DNA from: an uncultured Clostridium sp.
GTDB taxonomy: Bacteria; Bacillota; Clostridia; Clostridiales; Clostridiaceae
Length of the DNA stretch: 64,000 nucleotides
Direction: 5' to 3'
NCBI GenBank assembly: GCA_902785295.1
Contig: CACZYK010000006.1
Location: 1 to 64,000, forward strand
Shown here: piece by piece, positions 37,432 through 50,132 of the stretch
Layout: the number at the start of each line of letters is the position of its first letter
Numbering within the stretch: the first letter of the stretch is position 1
Notes under the pieces: generated by a model
What the model saw: the letters and a program-made list of their open reading frames with translations, nothing else
What the model was told of the DNA's origin: nothing
Database searches by the model: none
Position numbers and translations under genes: made by a program

Positions 37432-38937
37432 TTACATATTATAGTATAGATTTTCTGATGGATAATTAGGGTCACAAGTTATATCTATTCCTAGCTTTCC
37501 AAAGGTTTGTTCATCACTTTTAGAAATCATTGTTGTTGAATGTGCTTGACACCCTTTTAATAATTCTAATTTTTCCATAGCCACTTGTGCTATTGGATTT
37601 GTTGCTGCACATATACTTAATGCTATAAGAAGCTCTTCACAATTTAATGCAGCTCTATTATTTTTTAATGTATTAGTTTTTAAATTTAATATTGGTTCAA
37701 GAATTACTGGAGAAATTAAATATATACTATCATCAATGTTTGCTAAATATTTTACTGCATTGATTATTACAGCTGCTGTTGCATCCATTATTTCTGAACT
37801 TTTTCCTGTAAGTATTGTTCCATCTTGAAGCTCTAATGCTACTGCTGAACAAATATCATTATTAGAATTTTTTCTTAGTTCATTAGTCTTTTCTCTAGCA
37901 ACTGGTACTACTTTTCTATCTTCTTCTTTAAGATTTACTTCATCCATAATTAACTTTGCTCTATTATAGGTTTCTTTATCTACATAACCCTTTTTATATT
38001 CACAGCCTGTTTTAAAATATCTTCTTATTATTTCTTGTTTTGAGGCTTCCTTTACCACTTCATCATCAATTATTCCATAACCAACTCTATTTACACCCAT
38101 ATCTGTAGGAGATTTATATATAGATTCTTTTCCTGTTATTTTTTCTATTATTCTTTTTAACACTGGAAAAGATTCAATATCTCTATTATAGTTTACTGCT
38201 ACCTTGTTATAAGCATCCATATGGAAAGAATCAATCATATTCACATCTTTTAAATCAACTGTAGCTGCCTCATATGCTATATTAAGAGGATGTTTTAATG
38301 GAACATTCCAAACAGGGAAAGTTTCAAATTTAGAGTATCCTGCTGAATTTCCTCTTTTATATTCATGATATAATTGGCTTAAACATGTAGCAAGCTTACC
38401 ACTTCCTGGCCCTGGAGCTGTAACTACAACTATTGGTTTTGAAGTTTCTATGTAAGGATTTTTTCCATAACCTTCATCACTTACTATTGTATCAACATCT
38501 GTTGGATATCCCTTTGTAGCTCTGTGTTTATAAACCTTTATTCCTCTTCTCTCTAACTTGTTTATAAATACAGTGGTTGAAGGCTGGTCGTTAAATCTTG
38601 TTATAACAACACTATTTACATCTAAATTATAGCTTCTTAAATCATCTATAAGTCTTAAAACATCCATATCATAGGTTATTCCAAAGTCTCCTCTTATCTT
38701 GTTTCTTTCAATATCACCTGCATAAACACAAATAATTACTTCTACTTTTTCTCTTAATTTACAAAGTAATTTTATTTTTGCATTTTCATCAAACCCTGGT
38801 AAAACCCTCTTTGCATGCATATCATAAAGAAGTTTTCCTCCAAATTCTAAATAAAGCTTATCATAGTTATTTACTCTTTCTAATATGTATTTTGATTGCT
38901 CCTCTAAATATTTTACATGATCAAATCCAACTTTCAT
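37432..38937 (-). CDS. DUF1846 (UPF0371) family protein
   Basis: 501 residues matching DUF1846 throughout: [12 protein letters not shown] near the start, [10 protein letters not shown] (a P-loop-like stretch, about 170) and S-T-T-M-I-S near the C-terminus. The family is widespread in Firmicutes; the biochemical function is not established to my knowledge. It stands alone between the SPOR gene and dapL. Confidence 0.9.
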   Translation of the reverse strand: MKVGFDHVKYLEEQSKYILERVNNYDKLYLEFGGKLLYDMHAKRVLPGFDENAKIKLLCKLREKVEVIICVYAGDIERNKIRGDFGITYDMDVLRLIDDLRSYNLDVNSVVITRFNDQPSTTVFINKLERRGIKVYKHRATKGYPTDVDTIVSDEGYGKNPYIETSKPIVVVTAPGPGSGKLATCLSQLYHEYKRGNSAGYSKFETFPVWNVPLKHPLNIAYEAATVDLKDVNMIDSFHMDAYNKVAVNYNRDIESFPVLKRIIEKITGKESIYKSPTDMGVNRVGYGIIDDEVVKEASKQEIIRRYFKTGCEYKKGYVDKETYNRAKLIMDEVNLKEEDRKVVPVAREKTNELRKNSNNDICSAVALELQDGTILTGKSSEIMDATAAVIINAVKYLANIDDSIYLISPVILEPILNLKTNTLKNNRAALNCEELLIALSICAATNPIAQVAMEKLELLKGCQAHSTTMISKSDEQTFGKLGIDITCDPNYPSENLYYNM

Positions 38938-39251
38938 TTTTTACCTCTCCGTTCTTATTTTTAGTATTTTGGTTAAAATTCATTTAGTTATTATGACATA
39001 AGAAAATATTGATGTAAATTTTATATTTATGTTTTTGAAATAAATTAATATTATGTATGTTCTTTATAGTATTCCTCTATTGCTTATTCATATATACATA
39101 CAAATTGAAATTTATTAAAAATAGTGATATTATTTTATACGTATCACCATTTTGAAACAAAAGGTGGAGTTTTCAAACATCTTCAATTTTTATAATAAAA
39201 AAACTGCTTATTTTGAATTTAATTTCAAAATAAGCAGTTTTCTTATTCTAA
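38938..39251. other. Intergenic region upstream of the DUF1846 gene
   Basis: About 310 bases. Besides the dapL terminator (39196-39242) it contains two small hairpins, GTGATA/TATCAC (39124-39147) and CCATTTTG/CAAAAGGTGG (about 39147-39167), which may belong to the DUF1846 gene leader. No known riboswitch is recognised. Confidence 0.45.
39196..39242 (-). terminator. Terminator after dapL
   Basis: AAAACTGCTTATTTTGAAAT and its complement form a long stem followed by TTTTTTT on the minus strand. Confidence 0.9.
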
Positions 39252-40445
39252 TTACTTAAGGCAATCTAATTTCTTTATTCTTTCTACAGCCTTTATAACA
39301 TTTTCTCTATCACCAAATGAAGTAAGTCTGAAGTATCCTTCTCCATTATTACCAAATCCAACACCTGGTGTTCCAACTACATTTGCTTCTTTTAAAAGTA
39401 AATCAAAGAAATCCCAAGATTTCATTCCATTTGGACACTTTAACCATACATATGGAGAGTTTTCTCCTCCAACATATTCTATTCCCATTTCAGTTAAAGC
39501 AGCACCTATTATCTTAGCATTTTCTTTATAATACTTTATAACTTCTCCTGTTGCTTTTCTTCCTTCTTTAGAGAATACTTGAGCAGCACCCTTTTGAACT
39601 ATATAAGGTACTCCATTAAATTTAGTTGTTTGTCTTCTAAGCCATAACTTATTTAAAGCAACTCCTCCAACTTCTAATTCCATTGGAACTATAGTATATC
39701 CACATCTAACACCAGTAAATCCTGCTGTTTTTGATAATGAACATATTTCTATTGCACAAGATTTTGCTCCTTCTATTTCATATATGCTGTGAGGAATATT
39801 TTCATCTGAAATAAATGCTTCATAAGCAGCATCAAATAAAATTATTGCTCCTTTTTTCTTTGCAAATTCAACCCATTTAGTTAATTGTTCTCTTGTATAA
39901 ACAGCTCCTGTTGGATTGTTTGGAGAACAAAGGTATATTAAATCTCCTTCTAAATCATCACTTGGCATTGGTAAGAATCCATTTTCTGCATTTCCGTTCA
40001 TATAGTTTATCTTTCTTCCACCACTCATAACATTTGTATCAACATAAGCTGGATAAACTGGGTCTGGAATTAATGCAACTGCTTCTGTTGAGAAGATATC
40101 TAATAGATTTCCTAAATCACTCTTAGCTCCATCACTTACAAATATTTCATCAGTAGATAATTCTACATTGTGTTCTCCATAATATTCTTTTAATACATCT
40201 TTTAAAAATGCATATCCTTGTTCTGGTCCATATCCATGGAATGTTTCTTTATGAGCCATATCATCAACAGCATTATGTAATGCTTCTATTACAGGTGCAC
40301 AAAGTGGTTGTGTAACATCACCAATTCCTAGTGAAATTACCTCTTTATCTGGATTTGCAGCCTTATATTCATTAACCTTTTTAGCTATTGTTGAAAATAA
40401 ATAGCTGTCTTGTAACTTAAGAAAGTTTTCATTAATTTTTATCAT
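39252..40445 (-). CDS. dapL: LL-diaminopimelate aminotransferase
   Basis: 397 residues, fold-type I PLP enzyme. It starts [17 protein letters not shown], which with [11 protein letters not shown] marks the DapL family; the PLP lysine is in [12 protein letters not shown]. DapL converts tetrahydrodipicolinate directly to LL-DAP, skipping the acylated steps of lysine and cell-wall synthesis. The LL-DAP epimerase dapF is 1.7 kb away on the same strand. Confidence 0.93.
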   Translation of the reverse strand: MIKINENFLKLQDSYLFSTIAKKVNEYKAANPDKEVISLGIGDVTQPLCAPVIEALHNAVDDMAHKETFHGYGPEQGYAFLKDVLKEYYGEHNVELSTDEIFVSDGAKSDLGNLLDIFSTEAVALIPDPVYPAYVDTNVMSGGRKINYMNGNAENGFLPMPSDDLEGDLIYLCSPNNPTGAVYTREQLTKWVEFAKKKGAIILFDAAYEAFISDENIPHSIYEIEGAKSCAIEICSLSKTAGFTGVRCGYTIVPMELEVGGVALNKLWLRRQTTKFNGVPYIVQKGAAQVFSKEGRKATGEVIKYYKENAKIIGAALTEMGIEYVGGENSPYVWLKCPNGMKSWDFFDLLLKEANVVGTPGVGFGNNGEGYFRLTSFGDRENVIKAVERIKKLDCLK

Positions 40446-40562
40446 TTTTATCCTCCAATTTATAAATATGTATTTGGTTTCTCTCTTTTAAATGTTCAAC
40501 CTTTTATTTAATTCCATATTATTATATCATTATTTTTATAACTTTTATACAAATTAATTTAT

Positions 40563-42999
<2,437 letters not shown>

Positions 43000-43002
43000 A
43001 GA

Positions 43003-43572
43003 CTACACCTCATAATAATTAATTATTTTTTCTGCTAGCTCTCTTTTGCTAACTCTAGTATCCATTGCTTCCTTTTCAAGATATTTATGTGCTTCTTCTT
43101 CTGTCATATTTCTATATTGAATCAAAATGCATTTTGCTCTGTTTACTACTCTTATATCGTCAACCTTTTTCATAAGTTTATCCTGCTGAGTTTTCATAGC
43201 ATTTACTCTTCTTAAAGAAGTAAAAACAAATCTTACGCCTTGATAAAAAATTGATTTACTAAAAGGCTTTGGAATTACGAATATTCCATATTGTTCTAGC
43301 TTTGCCCCTACCATATCTGCATTTTCAGACTTAGTAATTAAAATAACTCCCGTAAGCCCTTGTTGTGTTATTTTAATAGCTAAATCACTTCCAAATTCAT
43401 CAGTTAGAGGAGTATCTATTATTATAAGACTATATTCATCATGTAGTAACCTTCTTCTTGCAGATGCTCCATTTGATTCAGCATCTATATTATTATACCC
43501 TATATCTTTTAAATATTCAGCAAAAACCTTTGTCCCCTTTATAGAGCTACATACAAGTAATATCTTATCCAT
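43003..43572 (-). CDS. ANTAR-domain response-regulator-like antiterminator
   Basis: 189 residues. The N-terminal part (1-120) is receiver-like, with a central Asp in I-I-I-D-T-P-L-T-D and the Lys in I-P-K-P-F-S-K, but the acidic pair expected after the first strand is replaced (L-L-V-C-S-S), so phosphorylation may not occur. The C-terminal ANTAR domain (about 128-185) has K-C-I-L-I-Q-Y-R-N-M-T-E-E-E-A-H-K-Y-L and A-M-D-T-R-V-S. ANTAR domains bind RNA hairpins with hexaloops (A at 1, G at 4) and prevent termination. Matching AAAGGC hexaloops begin this operon's transcript and that of glnN, so it probably controls both. Confidence 0.9.
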   Translation of the reverse strand: MDKILLVCSSIKGTKVFAEYLKDIGYNNIDAESNGASARRRLLHDEYSLIIIDTPLTDEFGSDLAIKITQQGLTGVILITKSENADMVGAKLEQYGIFVIPKPFSKSIFYQGVRFVFTSLRRVNAMKTQQDKLMKKVDDIRVVNRAKCILIQYRNMTEEEAHKYLEKEAMDTRVSKRELAEKIINYYEV

Positions 43573-43593
43573 TTAGCACCCCCTGAAGACATG

Positions 43594-44922
43594 TTAAAGT
43601 TTATAGAAATAATTTGCAATTTCCCATTCACTTATACTGTCTTCAGCTTTGCAATTATTTTTATAATCCATCCATTCTTTCTTCTTAGCTTTTATAAACT
43701 TATAAAATAGGAAATCTCCTAAAATATTTCTTACAAAACTACTCTTTTCCATCTCTTCTATAGCTTCTAAAAGATTTTCTGGAAGCTTTTCATACTTTTC
43801 TAATTCCTCGTCACTTAACTTATATAAATTTACATCAGTTGCTTTAGGAAGAATCTTTTTCTTTCTTATTCCTTCCATTCCAGCTTGTAATAAAACTGTA
43901 AATGCTAAATATGGATTACATGTACAATCTGCACTTCTTAACTCCATCCTGCTATATTCTCCTGTAGATGCAGGTATTCTTATAAGTTGAGATCTATTTT
44001 TATGTGACCATGTTACATATTTTGGTGCTTCATGACTTCCAAATCTTTTATAAGAATTTACTGTTGGATTTAATATTGCTGTTATTTCCTTAAGCCTGTC
44101 TAATATTCCAGCTATAAAGCTTTCAGCTTCTTGTGAGTGTCCATTTTCTGTTTTAAATAAATTTTTACCATCTTTTGCAATAGATAAATTTATATGAAAT
44201 CCTGAACCACTTTCATTTTTTAATGGTTTTGGTAAGAAACTTGCATATAATCCATTTAAACTTGCAATTGTTTTTATTGCTATTTTAGTTGTTATAAAAT
44301 TATCAGCTGAAACTAATCCAGTATCATGTTTAAAATCTATTTCATTTTGACCTGGACCTGATTCATGATGTGAGCTTTCTAATACAAGTCCCATTTGCTC
44401 TAAAGTAAGGCATACTTCTCTTCTTACATTTTCTCCTTTATCAACAGGTGCTACATCAAAATAACCAGCCTTATCATGAGGAATAAGACGTGGCTCACCT
44501 GATTCGTCTGTCTTAAATAAATAGAATTCACACTCTGGACCTACTTTTGCAGTATAACCCATCTTCCATAATTCTTCTATTGTCTTACTTAATATTGTTC
44601 TAGAGTCTCCCTCAAATGGTTCTCCATTAGGTTTTTTTATAGTACAGTAAAAACGTGCAACCTTTTCCTGTTGAGGTCTCCATGGTAAAATACTTAATGT
44701 TGATGGGTCTGGAAATAAAAATAAATCTGATTCTTCGACATTTAAAAATCCATCAATAGATGAAGCATCAAAACTTATACCTGTTAAGAATGCTTTCTTT
44801 AACTGTGATGACATTATTGAAATATTTTTTATATTTCCAAATATGTCACAAAACTGTAATCTTATAAATTTAATATCATTTTCTTCTACGAAATCTAAAA
44901 TATCAGTTATTGCCTGATCCAA
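43594..44922 (-). CDS. glnA: Glutamine synthetase type I
   Basis: 442 residues, the short GSI-alpha size. Motifs: G-P-E-C-E-F-Y-L-F, H-H-E-S-G-P-G-Q-N-E-I-D (metal site), S-G-F-H-I-N-L-S and R-I-P-A-S-T-G-E-Y-S-R. GSI joins ammonia to glutamate. No adenylylation Tyr loop of the GSI-beta kind is visible. In operon with the GXGXG protein and the ANTAR regulator; gap to the latter 21 bases. Confidence 0.95.
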   Translation of the reverse strand: MDQAITDILDFVEENDIKFIRLQFCDIFGNIKNISIMSSQLKKAFLTGISFDASSIDGFLNVEESDLFLFPDPSTLSILPWRPQQEKVARFYCTIKKPNGEPFEGDSRTILSKTIEELWKMGYTAKVGPECEFYLFKTDESGEPRLIPHDKAGYFDVAPVDKGENVRREVCLTLEQMGLVLESSHHESGPGQNEIDFKHDTGLVSADNFITTKIAIKTIASLNGLYASFLPKPLKNESGSGFHINLSIAKDGKNLFKTENGHSQEAESFIAGILDRLKEITAILNPTVNSYKRFGSHEAPKYVTWSHKNRSQLIRIPASTGEYSRMELRSADCTCNPYLAFTVLLQAGMEGIRKKKILPKATDVNLYKLSDEELEKYEKLPENLLEAIEEMEKSSFVRNILGDFLFYKFIKAKKKEWMDYKNNCKAEDSISEWEIANYFYKL

Positions 44923-44964
44923 TATAAATTCCTCCTAATATTTAATATATTTATTAAAATTATC

Positions 44965-45654
44965 TTATAGTAACTTTTTATTAGATGAGATTTTAAAATA
45001 TTTACTATTTATTAATTCATCAAAGTTTACTTTAAACTCCTCAGAAAATTCTCTTAAATAATTTTCTATTTCTAGTCCATTTTTTAGTTCTTCACATATA
45101 GCATCATTAAATAATTCTTCCGGTTTCCTTTTACTTCTTATATAAATGCTTCCTCCATTTATTTCTGATGCACAATACTTTCCTACTGGACATTCATCAC
45201 TATTAAGTCCTAAAACAATAATTTTTCCGTTCCTTTGAGATTCTCCAAGAAAATCTCCAACACTTCCCCCTATAATAATAACAGAAGCATCATCTTGTTT
45301 TTGGGTCATATGTATTCCAACCCTATATCCAGCATTTCCTTTAACAAATATTTTTCCTCCTTGCATAGAATAGCCAAGTGCATCACCACAGTTTCCATTC
45401 ACTACTATTTTACCACTTTTCATACTATCTCCAATAGCATCTTCGCAATTCCCATCAAGAAAAATATCTGTTTTTTCTAATTCCTTTCCCACTTTACTTC
45501 CTAAGTTTCCTTTTAGAATTAGTTTTTTATTTTTTATTTTACTTGCAATATATCTTTTACCTTCTAAATTCTCTAAAGTAATTTTTTCTTCTTTTGAATT
45601 TTTTATTATTTCATTTATTTCTATATAACTTAAATTTTTTGCATCTATAATCAA
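44965..45654 (-). CDS. GltB C-terminal-like (GXGXG) domain protein
   Basis: About 229 residues from a TTG start with GGAGGG seven bases before it. The centre (about 45-190) is the right-handed beta-helix of the GltB/FwdC family with G-N-C-E-D-A-I-G, G-N-C-G-D-A-L-G-Y-S-M and G-N-A-G-Y-R-V-G. In glutamate synthase this domain is structural. A stand-alone copy at the head of a glnA-ANTAR operon suggests a role in glutamate or glutamine metabolism, perhaps as subunit of a split glutamate synthase, but no other GltB part is in the window. Confidence 0.82.
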   Translation of the reverse strand: MIIDAKNLSYIEINEIIKNSKEEKITLENLEGKRYIASKIKNKKLILKGNLGSKVGKELEKTDIFLDGNCEDAIGDSMKSGKIVVNGNCGDALGYSMQGGKIFVKGNAGYRVGIHMTQKQDDASVIIIGGSVGDFLGESQRNGKIIVLGLNSDECPVGKYCASEINGGSIYIRSKRKPEELFNDAICEELKNGLEIENYLREFSEEFKVNFDELINSKYFKISSNKKLL

Positions 45655-45763
45655 TATTAATCCCTCCAAGTTAAAAAGTTCATTGCCTTTTAAGGTTTTT
45701 ATTTATATATCTGCAAAATTAAAAAGTTATCATACATTTATAGATAGGTATTTCTATAAAAAC

Positions 45764-45830
45764 AAAAAAAGGCATATTAATAACGTGTATATTAAATTTT
45801 ATACACAAAAATTAAGAACGCCTTTGTCCT
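45764..45830 (-). promoter_or_regulatory. Attenuator of the glutamine operon: AAAGGC hexaloop hairpin overlapping a terminator
   Basis: On the minus-strand transcript AGGAC-AAAGGC-GTTCT forms a five-pair hairpin with a six-base loop (45815-45830). The loop bases AAAGGC (45820-45825) are also the outer 5' arm of a terminator whose 3' arm GCCTTT is followed by T7 (45764-45773), with an inner stem GTGTATA/TATACAC. The two folds cannot coexist. A at loop position 1 and G at 4 match ANTAR RNA targets. Confidence 0.75.
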
Positions 45831-45837
45831 AAACAAC

Positions 45838-45866
45838 ATTTTAATTTATATAAATTTTTTTGTCAA
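45838..45866 (-). promoter_or_regulatory. Promoter of the glutamine operon
   Basis: TTGACA (45861-45866), 17-base spacer, TAAAAT (45838-45843). Transcription would start near 45831, so the RNA begins at the hexaloop hairpin. Confidence 0.8.
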
Positions 45867-45882
45867 TATTTTAAATTTAGTC

Positions 45883-45911
45883 TTGATTTTTTTAAATTAT
45901 GAGTTTATAAT
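45883..45911 (+). promoter_or_regulatory. glnN promoter
   Basis: TTGATT (45883-45888), 17-base spacer, TATAAT (45906-45911). The start near 45918 places the hexaloop hairpin five or so bases from the 5' end. Confidence 0.8.
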
Positions 45912-45922
45912 AACAACATAAA

Positions 45923-45966
45923 CAGCAAAGGCGCTGTAGGAATTGGTCCTACGGCGTCTTTTTTTA
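45923..45966 (+). promoter_or_regulatory. glnN attenuator: AAAGGC hexaloop hairpin overlapping a terminator
   Basis: CAGC-AAAGGC-GCTG (45923-45936) forms a four-pair hairpin with a six-base loop. The same AAAGGCGCTG is the base of a 15-pair terminator (45927-45941 with 45947-45961) followed by T's to 45966. Formation of one excludes the other. Loop and layout are the same as in the divergent leader. Confidence 0.8.
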
Positions 45967-45999
45967 TGAAAATACCAAAATTAAAGGAGAGATTTAATT

Positions 46000-48132
46000 A
46001 TGAGTACTAACGTTACTAGCGTACCAGAAATATTTGGTAGCATGGTCTTTAATGACAAAGTTATGAAAGAAAGATTACCAAAGCAAGTTTATAAAGATTT
46101 AACTGCTACTATTAAAAGCGGTAAAAAACTTACATTAGAAGTTGCTAATGTAGTTGCAAATTCAATGAAGGATTGGGCTATAGAAAAAGGAGCTACTCAC
46201 TTTACTCACTGGTTCCAACCAATGACAGGAATAACTGCTGAAAAACATGATAGCTTTATTTCACCTAAAGATGATGGAACAGTTATAATGGAATTCTCAG
46301 GTAAAGAACTTATTAAAGGTGAACCAGATGCTTCAAGTTTCCCATCAGGTGGATTAAGAGCAACTTTTGAAGCTAGAGGATATACAGCTTGGGACCCTAC
46401 TTCTTATGCTTTCATAAAAGAAGATACTTTATGTATTCCAACTGTTTTCTATTCATATTCTGGTGAAGTTCTTGATAAAAAGACTCCTTTATTACGTTCA
46501 ATGGAAGCTTTAGATGTTCAAGCATTAAGAATATTAAAGTTATTTGGACATGATGAAGTTAAAAAGGTTATAACAACTGTTGGACCTGAACAAGAATACT
46601 TCTTAGTTGACCAAAAATTATATGAAGAAAGATTAGACCTTAAATTAACAGGAAGAACACTTATCGGTGCAATGCCTCCTAAAGGACAAGAAATGGACGA
46701 CCACTACTTTGGAAGCATAAAACCAAGAGTTGCAGCATACATGAAAGAATTAGATGAAGAATTATGGAAACTTGGAATTCTTTCTAAAACTGAACATAAT
46801 GAAGTTGCTCCAGCTCAACATGAAATGGCTCCAATCTTTGGAACTACAAATGTTGCTACAGACCACAACCAATTATCAATGGAATTAATGAAAAGAGTTG
46901 CTAAAAAGAATGGATTAGCTTGTCTTTTACATGAAAAACCATTTAAAGGTATCAATGGTTCAGGAAAACATAACAACTGGTCAATTTCTACTGATACAGG
47001 AAAGAACCTTTTAGAACCAGGAGATTCTCCTGCAGAAAATGCTCAATTCTTAACATTCTTATGTGCAGTTATTAAGGCTGTTGATAAATATCAAGATTTA
47101 TTAAGAATATCTGTTGCAAACGCTGGTAATGACCATCGTTTAGGAGCTAATGAAGCACCTCCTGCAATAGTTTCTATGTTCCTTGGAGATGAACTTACTG
47201 ATATATTAAAATCAATAGAAGATAGTTCAGAATATGTTGCTAAAGGAAAGACTACTATAGAATTAGGAGTTCATACTTTACCAAGCTTCCCAAGTGATAC
47301 AACTGATAGAAACAGAACTTCTCCATTTGCATTCACTGGAAATAAGTTTGAATTTAGAATGCTTGGTTCAACATTCTCAGTAGCAGGACCAAACATAACT
47401 CTTAACACTATAGTTGCTGATGCTTTAAAGGATTTTGCTGATGAATTAGAAGCAAGCACAGAAGACTTTACAGTTGCTCTTAACAAGTTAATAGTTAAGA
47501 CTTTAAAAGAACATAATAGAATAATATTCAATGGAAACAACTACTCTGATGAATGGGTTGTAGAAGCTGAAAAGAGAGGTCTATTAAATCTTAAGACTAC
47601 TGTTGATGCTCTTCCTCACTTTGTTGATCCAAAGAATATTGAAGTATTCACAAAGCATCATGTATTTACTGAATGTGAAATGAGATCAAGACTTGAAATA
47701 TTATTAGAAGAATATGCTAAAACAATTAACATAGAAGCATTAACAATGTCTCAAATGATTCATAAAGACATTTTACCTGCAGTACTTTCATTTATGAAGG
47801 ATTTAAGTGATACAGTTGTTGCTAAGAAAGCTGCTGGTATATCTGTATTTGGATATGAAACTGGAGTATTAAATAAAGCTTCTGTTTTAGAAGATACTTT
47901 ATATACTGATGTTACTAAATTAGATGAATTATTAACTAAGACTGATGAATGCGAAGATACTGAATCTTTAGCTAGATTCTATCAATCTGAAATAATAGCT
48001 CAAATGGATAAGGTTAGAGAATCTGCTGATGCTCTAGAATTATTAGTTGGAAAGAAATATTGGCCAATTCCAACATATTCAGATCTTTTATATAAAGATA
48101 CACCTCAAATGCCATACGGAGAATATAAATAA
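46000..48132 (+). CDS. glnN: Glutamine synthetase type III
   Basis: 710 residues, the large GSIII class. Motifs: [41 protein letters not shown] and [13 protein letters not shown]. It makes glutamine from glutamate and ammonia as a large oligomer. Codons are those of a highly expressed gene. It has a strong promoter and an attenuator leader, and ends in a shared terminator. Two glutamine synthetases of different classes thus share one control region. Confidence 0.97.
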   Translation: MSTNVTSVPEIFGSMVFNDKVMKERLPKQVYKDLTATIKSGKKLTLEVANVVANSMKDWAIEKGATHFTHWFQPMTGITAEKHDSFISPKDDGTVIMEFSGKELIKGEPDASSFPSGGLRATFEARGYTAWDPTSYAFIKEDTLCIPTVFYSYSGEVLDKKTPLLRSMEALDVQALRILKLFGHDEVKKVITTVGPEQEYFLVDQKLYEERLDLKLTGRTLIGAMPPKGQEMDDHYFGSIKPRVAAYMKELDEELWKLGILSKTEHNEVAPAQHEMAPIFGTTNVATDHNQLSMELMKRVAKKNGLACLLHEKPFKGINGSGKHNNWSISTDTGKNLLEPGDSPAENAQFLTFLCAVIKAVDKYQDLLRISVANAGNDHRLGANEAPPAIVSMFLGDELTDILKSIEDSSEYVAKGKTTIELGVHTLPSFPSDTTDRNRTSPFAFTGNKFEFRMLGSTFSVAGPNITLNTIVADALKDFADELEASTEDFTVALNKLIVKTLKEHNRIIFNGNNYSDEWVVEAEKRGLLNLKTTVDALPHFVDPKNIEVFTKHHVFTECEMRSRLEILLEEYAKTINIEALTMSQMIHKDILPAVLSFMKDLSDTVVAKKAAGISVFGYETGVLNKASVLEDTLYTDVTKLDELLTKTDECEDTESLARFYQSEIIAQMDKVRESADALELLVGKKYWPIPTYSDLLYKDTPQMPYGEYK

Positions 48133-48171
48133 AAATTATAATTTAGACAAAACGCCACAACTTTTAATAAC

Positions 48172-48207
48172 AAAAAGGCTGTACACCAAAAGATGTACAG
48201 CCTTTTT
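48172..48207. terminator. Bidirectional terminator between glnN and xpt
   Basis: AAAAAGGCTGTACA and its complement close a short loop, with runs of five T at both ends. It ends glnN on the plus strand and pbuX-xpt on the minus strand. Confidence 0.92.
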
Positions 48208-48219
48208 AAATATATTTAA

Positions 48220-48789
48220 CTAAATAAATTCAATTAAATCTTTTCCTAATTTTTTTATTCTTGCAAGAGAATAAATATCATATCCTTTTTCTTCTAGCAT
48301 TGCTCTTCCTGGCTGAAATGATTTTTCTATAACTATTCCTATTCCACATACCTTTGCTCCTGCTTCTTCAACAAGTCTTATTGCTCCAAGAGCTGCTTCT
48401 CCATTAGCTAAAAAATCATCAATTATAATTATATTGTCATCTTTATTTATAAACTTCTTTGAAAGTGTAAGTTCATAATCAGAATTTTTAGTAAATGAAT
48501 GTACTGTTGTTTGATAGACCTCTCCATTTAATATTTTAGAGGTTTGTTTTTTTAAAGTAACCATAGGAAGATTCATTTGAAGTGCTGTCATTACAGTTGG
48601 TGCAATTCCTGAACTTTCTATTGTAAAAATTTTTGTTGCACCCTTATCTTGAAAGTATTCCTTAAAGCATGTTCCTATTTCATACATAAGTTTAGAATCT
48701 ACTCCATGATTTAAAAATGAATCTACTTTAAGAACATTTTCACTAAGTGCTTGTCCTTCTTCTAAAATTCTTTCACATAATTTTTCCAT
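48220..48789 (-). CDS. xpt: Xanthine phosphoribosyltransferase
   Basis: 189 residues with the PRPP motif [14 protein letters not shown] near 125 and the start [12 protein letters not shown]. It converts xanthine plus PRPP to XMP. It follows pbuX by 17 bases and is controlled by the same guanine riboswitch. Confidence 0.95.
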   Translation of the reverse strand: MEKLCERILEEGQALSENVLKVDSFLNHGVDSKLMYEIGTCFKEYFQDKGATKIFTIESSGIAPTVMTALQMNLPMVTLKKQTSKILNGEVYQTTVHSFTKNSDYELTLSKKFINKDDNIIIIDDFLANGEAALGAIRLVEEAGAKVCGIGIVIEKSFQPGRAMLEEKGYDIYSLARIKKLGKDLIEFI

Positions 48790-48806
48790 TTTACTTGCCT
48801 TCTTTC

Positions 48807-50117
48807 CTATTTTTCTTCTTTTAGTATCTTATTTAATATAAGTGCTGTTATAGTTCCAGTTGATATTCCAGATGAAAATATCATATTTAATCCTTGTGGA
48901 AGATTAGAAACAAAATCTGGTCTAAATGTTACTCCAAGACCTAGTCCAACTGAAGCTGCTATTATTAATAGATTTCTGTTATTTATATGTACTGTACTTA
49001 ATGTTTTTATACCTGCTGCTGCTATTGTTCCAAACATAACAATTCCAACACCTCCAAGTACTGCTTGAGGAATTGTATTTATTAACGCTGCAAATTTTGG
49101 GAAAAATCCAAGTATTATTAGAATAATACCAGCCATTATAGCTACTGCTCTACTAGCATTTTTAGTAAGAGGAATAAGACCTACATTTTGGCTAAATGTT
49201 GTATTTGGGAATGTTCCTACAGCTCCTGCTATTGAACTTCCTATTCCATCTGCAAAAACTCCTCTACCTATAATCTTGTCATCTGCCTTTATTTTTGATA
49301 CTTGGCATATTGTTGTTAAGCACCCAACAGTTTCTATGGTAGTTACTATATAGGCAGGAATAAATGCAAGAACATATTTTATATTAAAGTCTACTCCATA
49401 TGCAAAGATATTTGGAAGAGCAAATCATTTTGCTTCCTTAACAATAGTAAAATCTACTTTTCCAAGTGGTATACAAATTATATATCCAATAACCATTCCT
49501 ATAAGCACTGAAGCACTGCTTACAATGCCTTTTGCATATCTGTTTAGTAAAAGAGTTATTATTAATACAAAAATTGAAATTCCAACATTCATAAGGCTGC
49601 CATAATCAGATGCACCACTTCCACCAGCTGCCCAATCCATAGAAACAGGAATTAATGTTAATCCTATTAAACATACAACAGTTCCAGTAACTAATGGTGG
49701 AAAAAGCTTCATAAGTGGTTTTATAAAGAAGCTTAAAATAATTTCAACTATTGAACCAAGTATTGCTGCTCCTACTATTCCAGGCATTCCTGCAATAGAG
49801 CCAACTGTTATTGAAGGTGAGACAAATGTAAAGTCTGTTCCCATTATACATGGCACTCTTGCCCCTACTTTTCCTATTCCTTTAGATTGTATTACAGTTG
49901 CTATTCCAGCTGCTAAAATACAAGCACTCATAACTGTAGTTGACATTGCTGTGTTAAATCCTAATGCATTAGAAATAACAAGTGGTACTGCAATTATTCC
50001 TCCAAAGGCTGCAAATATGTTTTGAAAACCTAAAAGTATTTGTGTCATGATATTAGGCTTATCATCAATTCCATACAGCAGTTCATCATCTTTTAAAATT
50101 TCTTTTGTTTCTTCCAT
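48807..50117 (-). pseudogene. pbuX: Xanthine/purine permease interrupted by an in-frame TGA
   Basis: NCS2-type permease of about 436 codons with about 12 helices. The frame is intact end to end except for TGA at 49425-49427 (codon 231) in V-K-E-A-K-stop-F-A-L-P-N-I-F, where relatives have Trp. A single TGG-to-TGA change explains it. Downstream sequence (V-A-G-L family part F-P-N-T-T-F-S-Q-N-V-G) is well preserved, so the change is recent, or a sequencing error, or read through. A second ATG start is preferred because AGGAGG lies five bases before it. Promoter-side control is by the purine riboswitch. Confidence 0.88.
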
Positions 50118-50132
50118 CATTACCTCCTACAT

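Noticed and set aside
39124..39170. Unknown riboswitch upstream of the DUF1846 gene
   Set aside because: Only two short AT-rich hairpins without terminator or ribosome-binding-site sequestering; not enough to call.
40446..40562. Lysine riboswitch upstream of dapL
   Set aside because: The 117-base leader lacks the conserved lysine-aptamer segments and any terminator.
45889..45916. Possible second hexaloop hairpin (TTAT-GAGTTT-ATAA) before the glnN AAAGGC hairpin
   Set aside because: It overlaps the -10 region of the predicted promoter, so it would not be transcribed, and the loop lacks A at position 1 and G at 4.
49425..49427. General recoding of TGA as Trp
   Set aside because: Trp is encoded by TGG throughout the other genes and TGA is used as a normal stop, for example in the ATGA overlaps.
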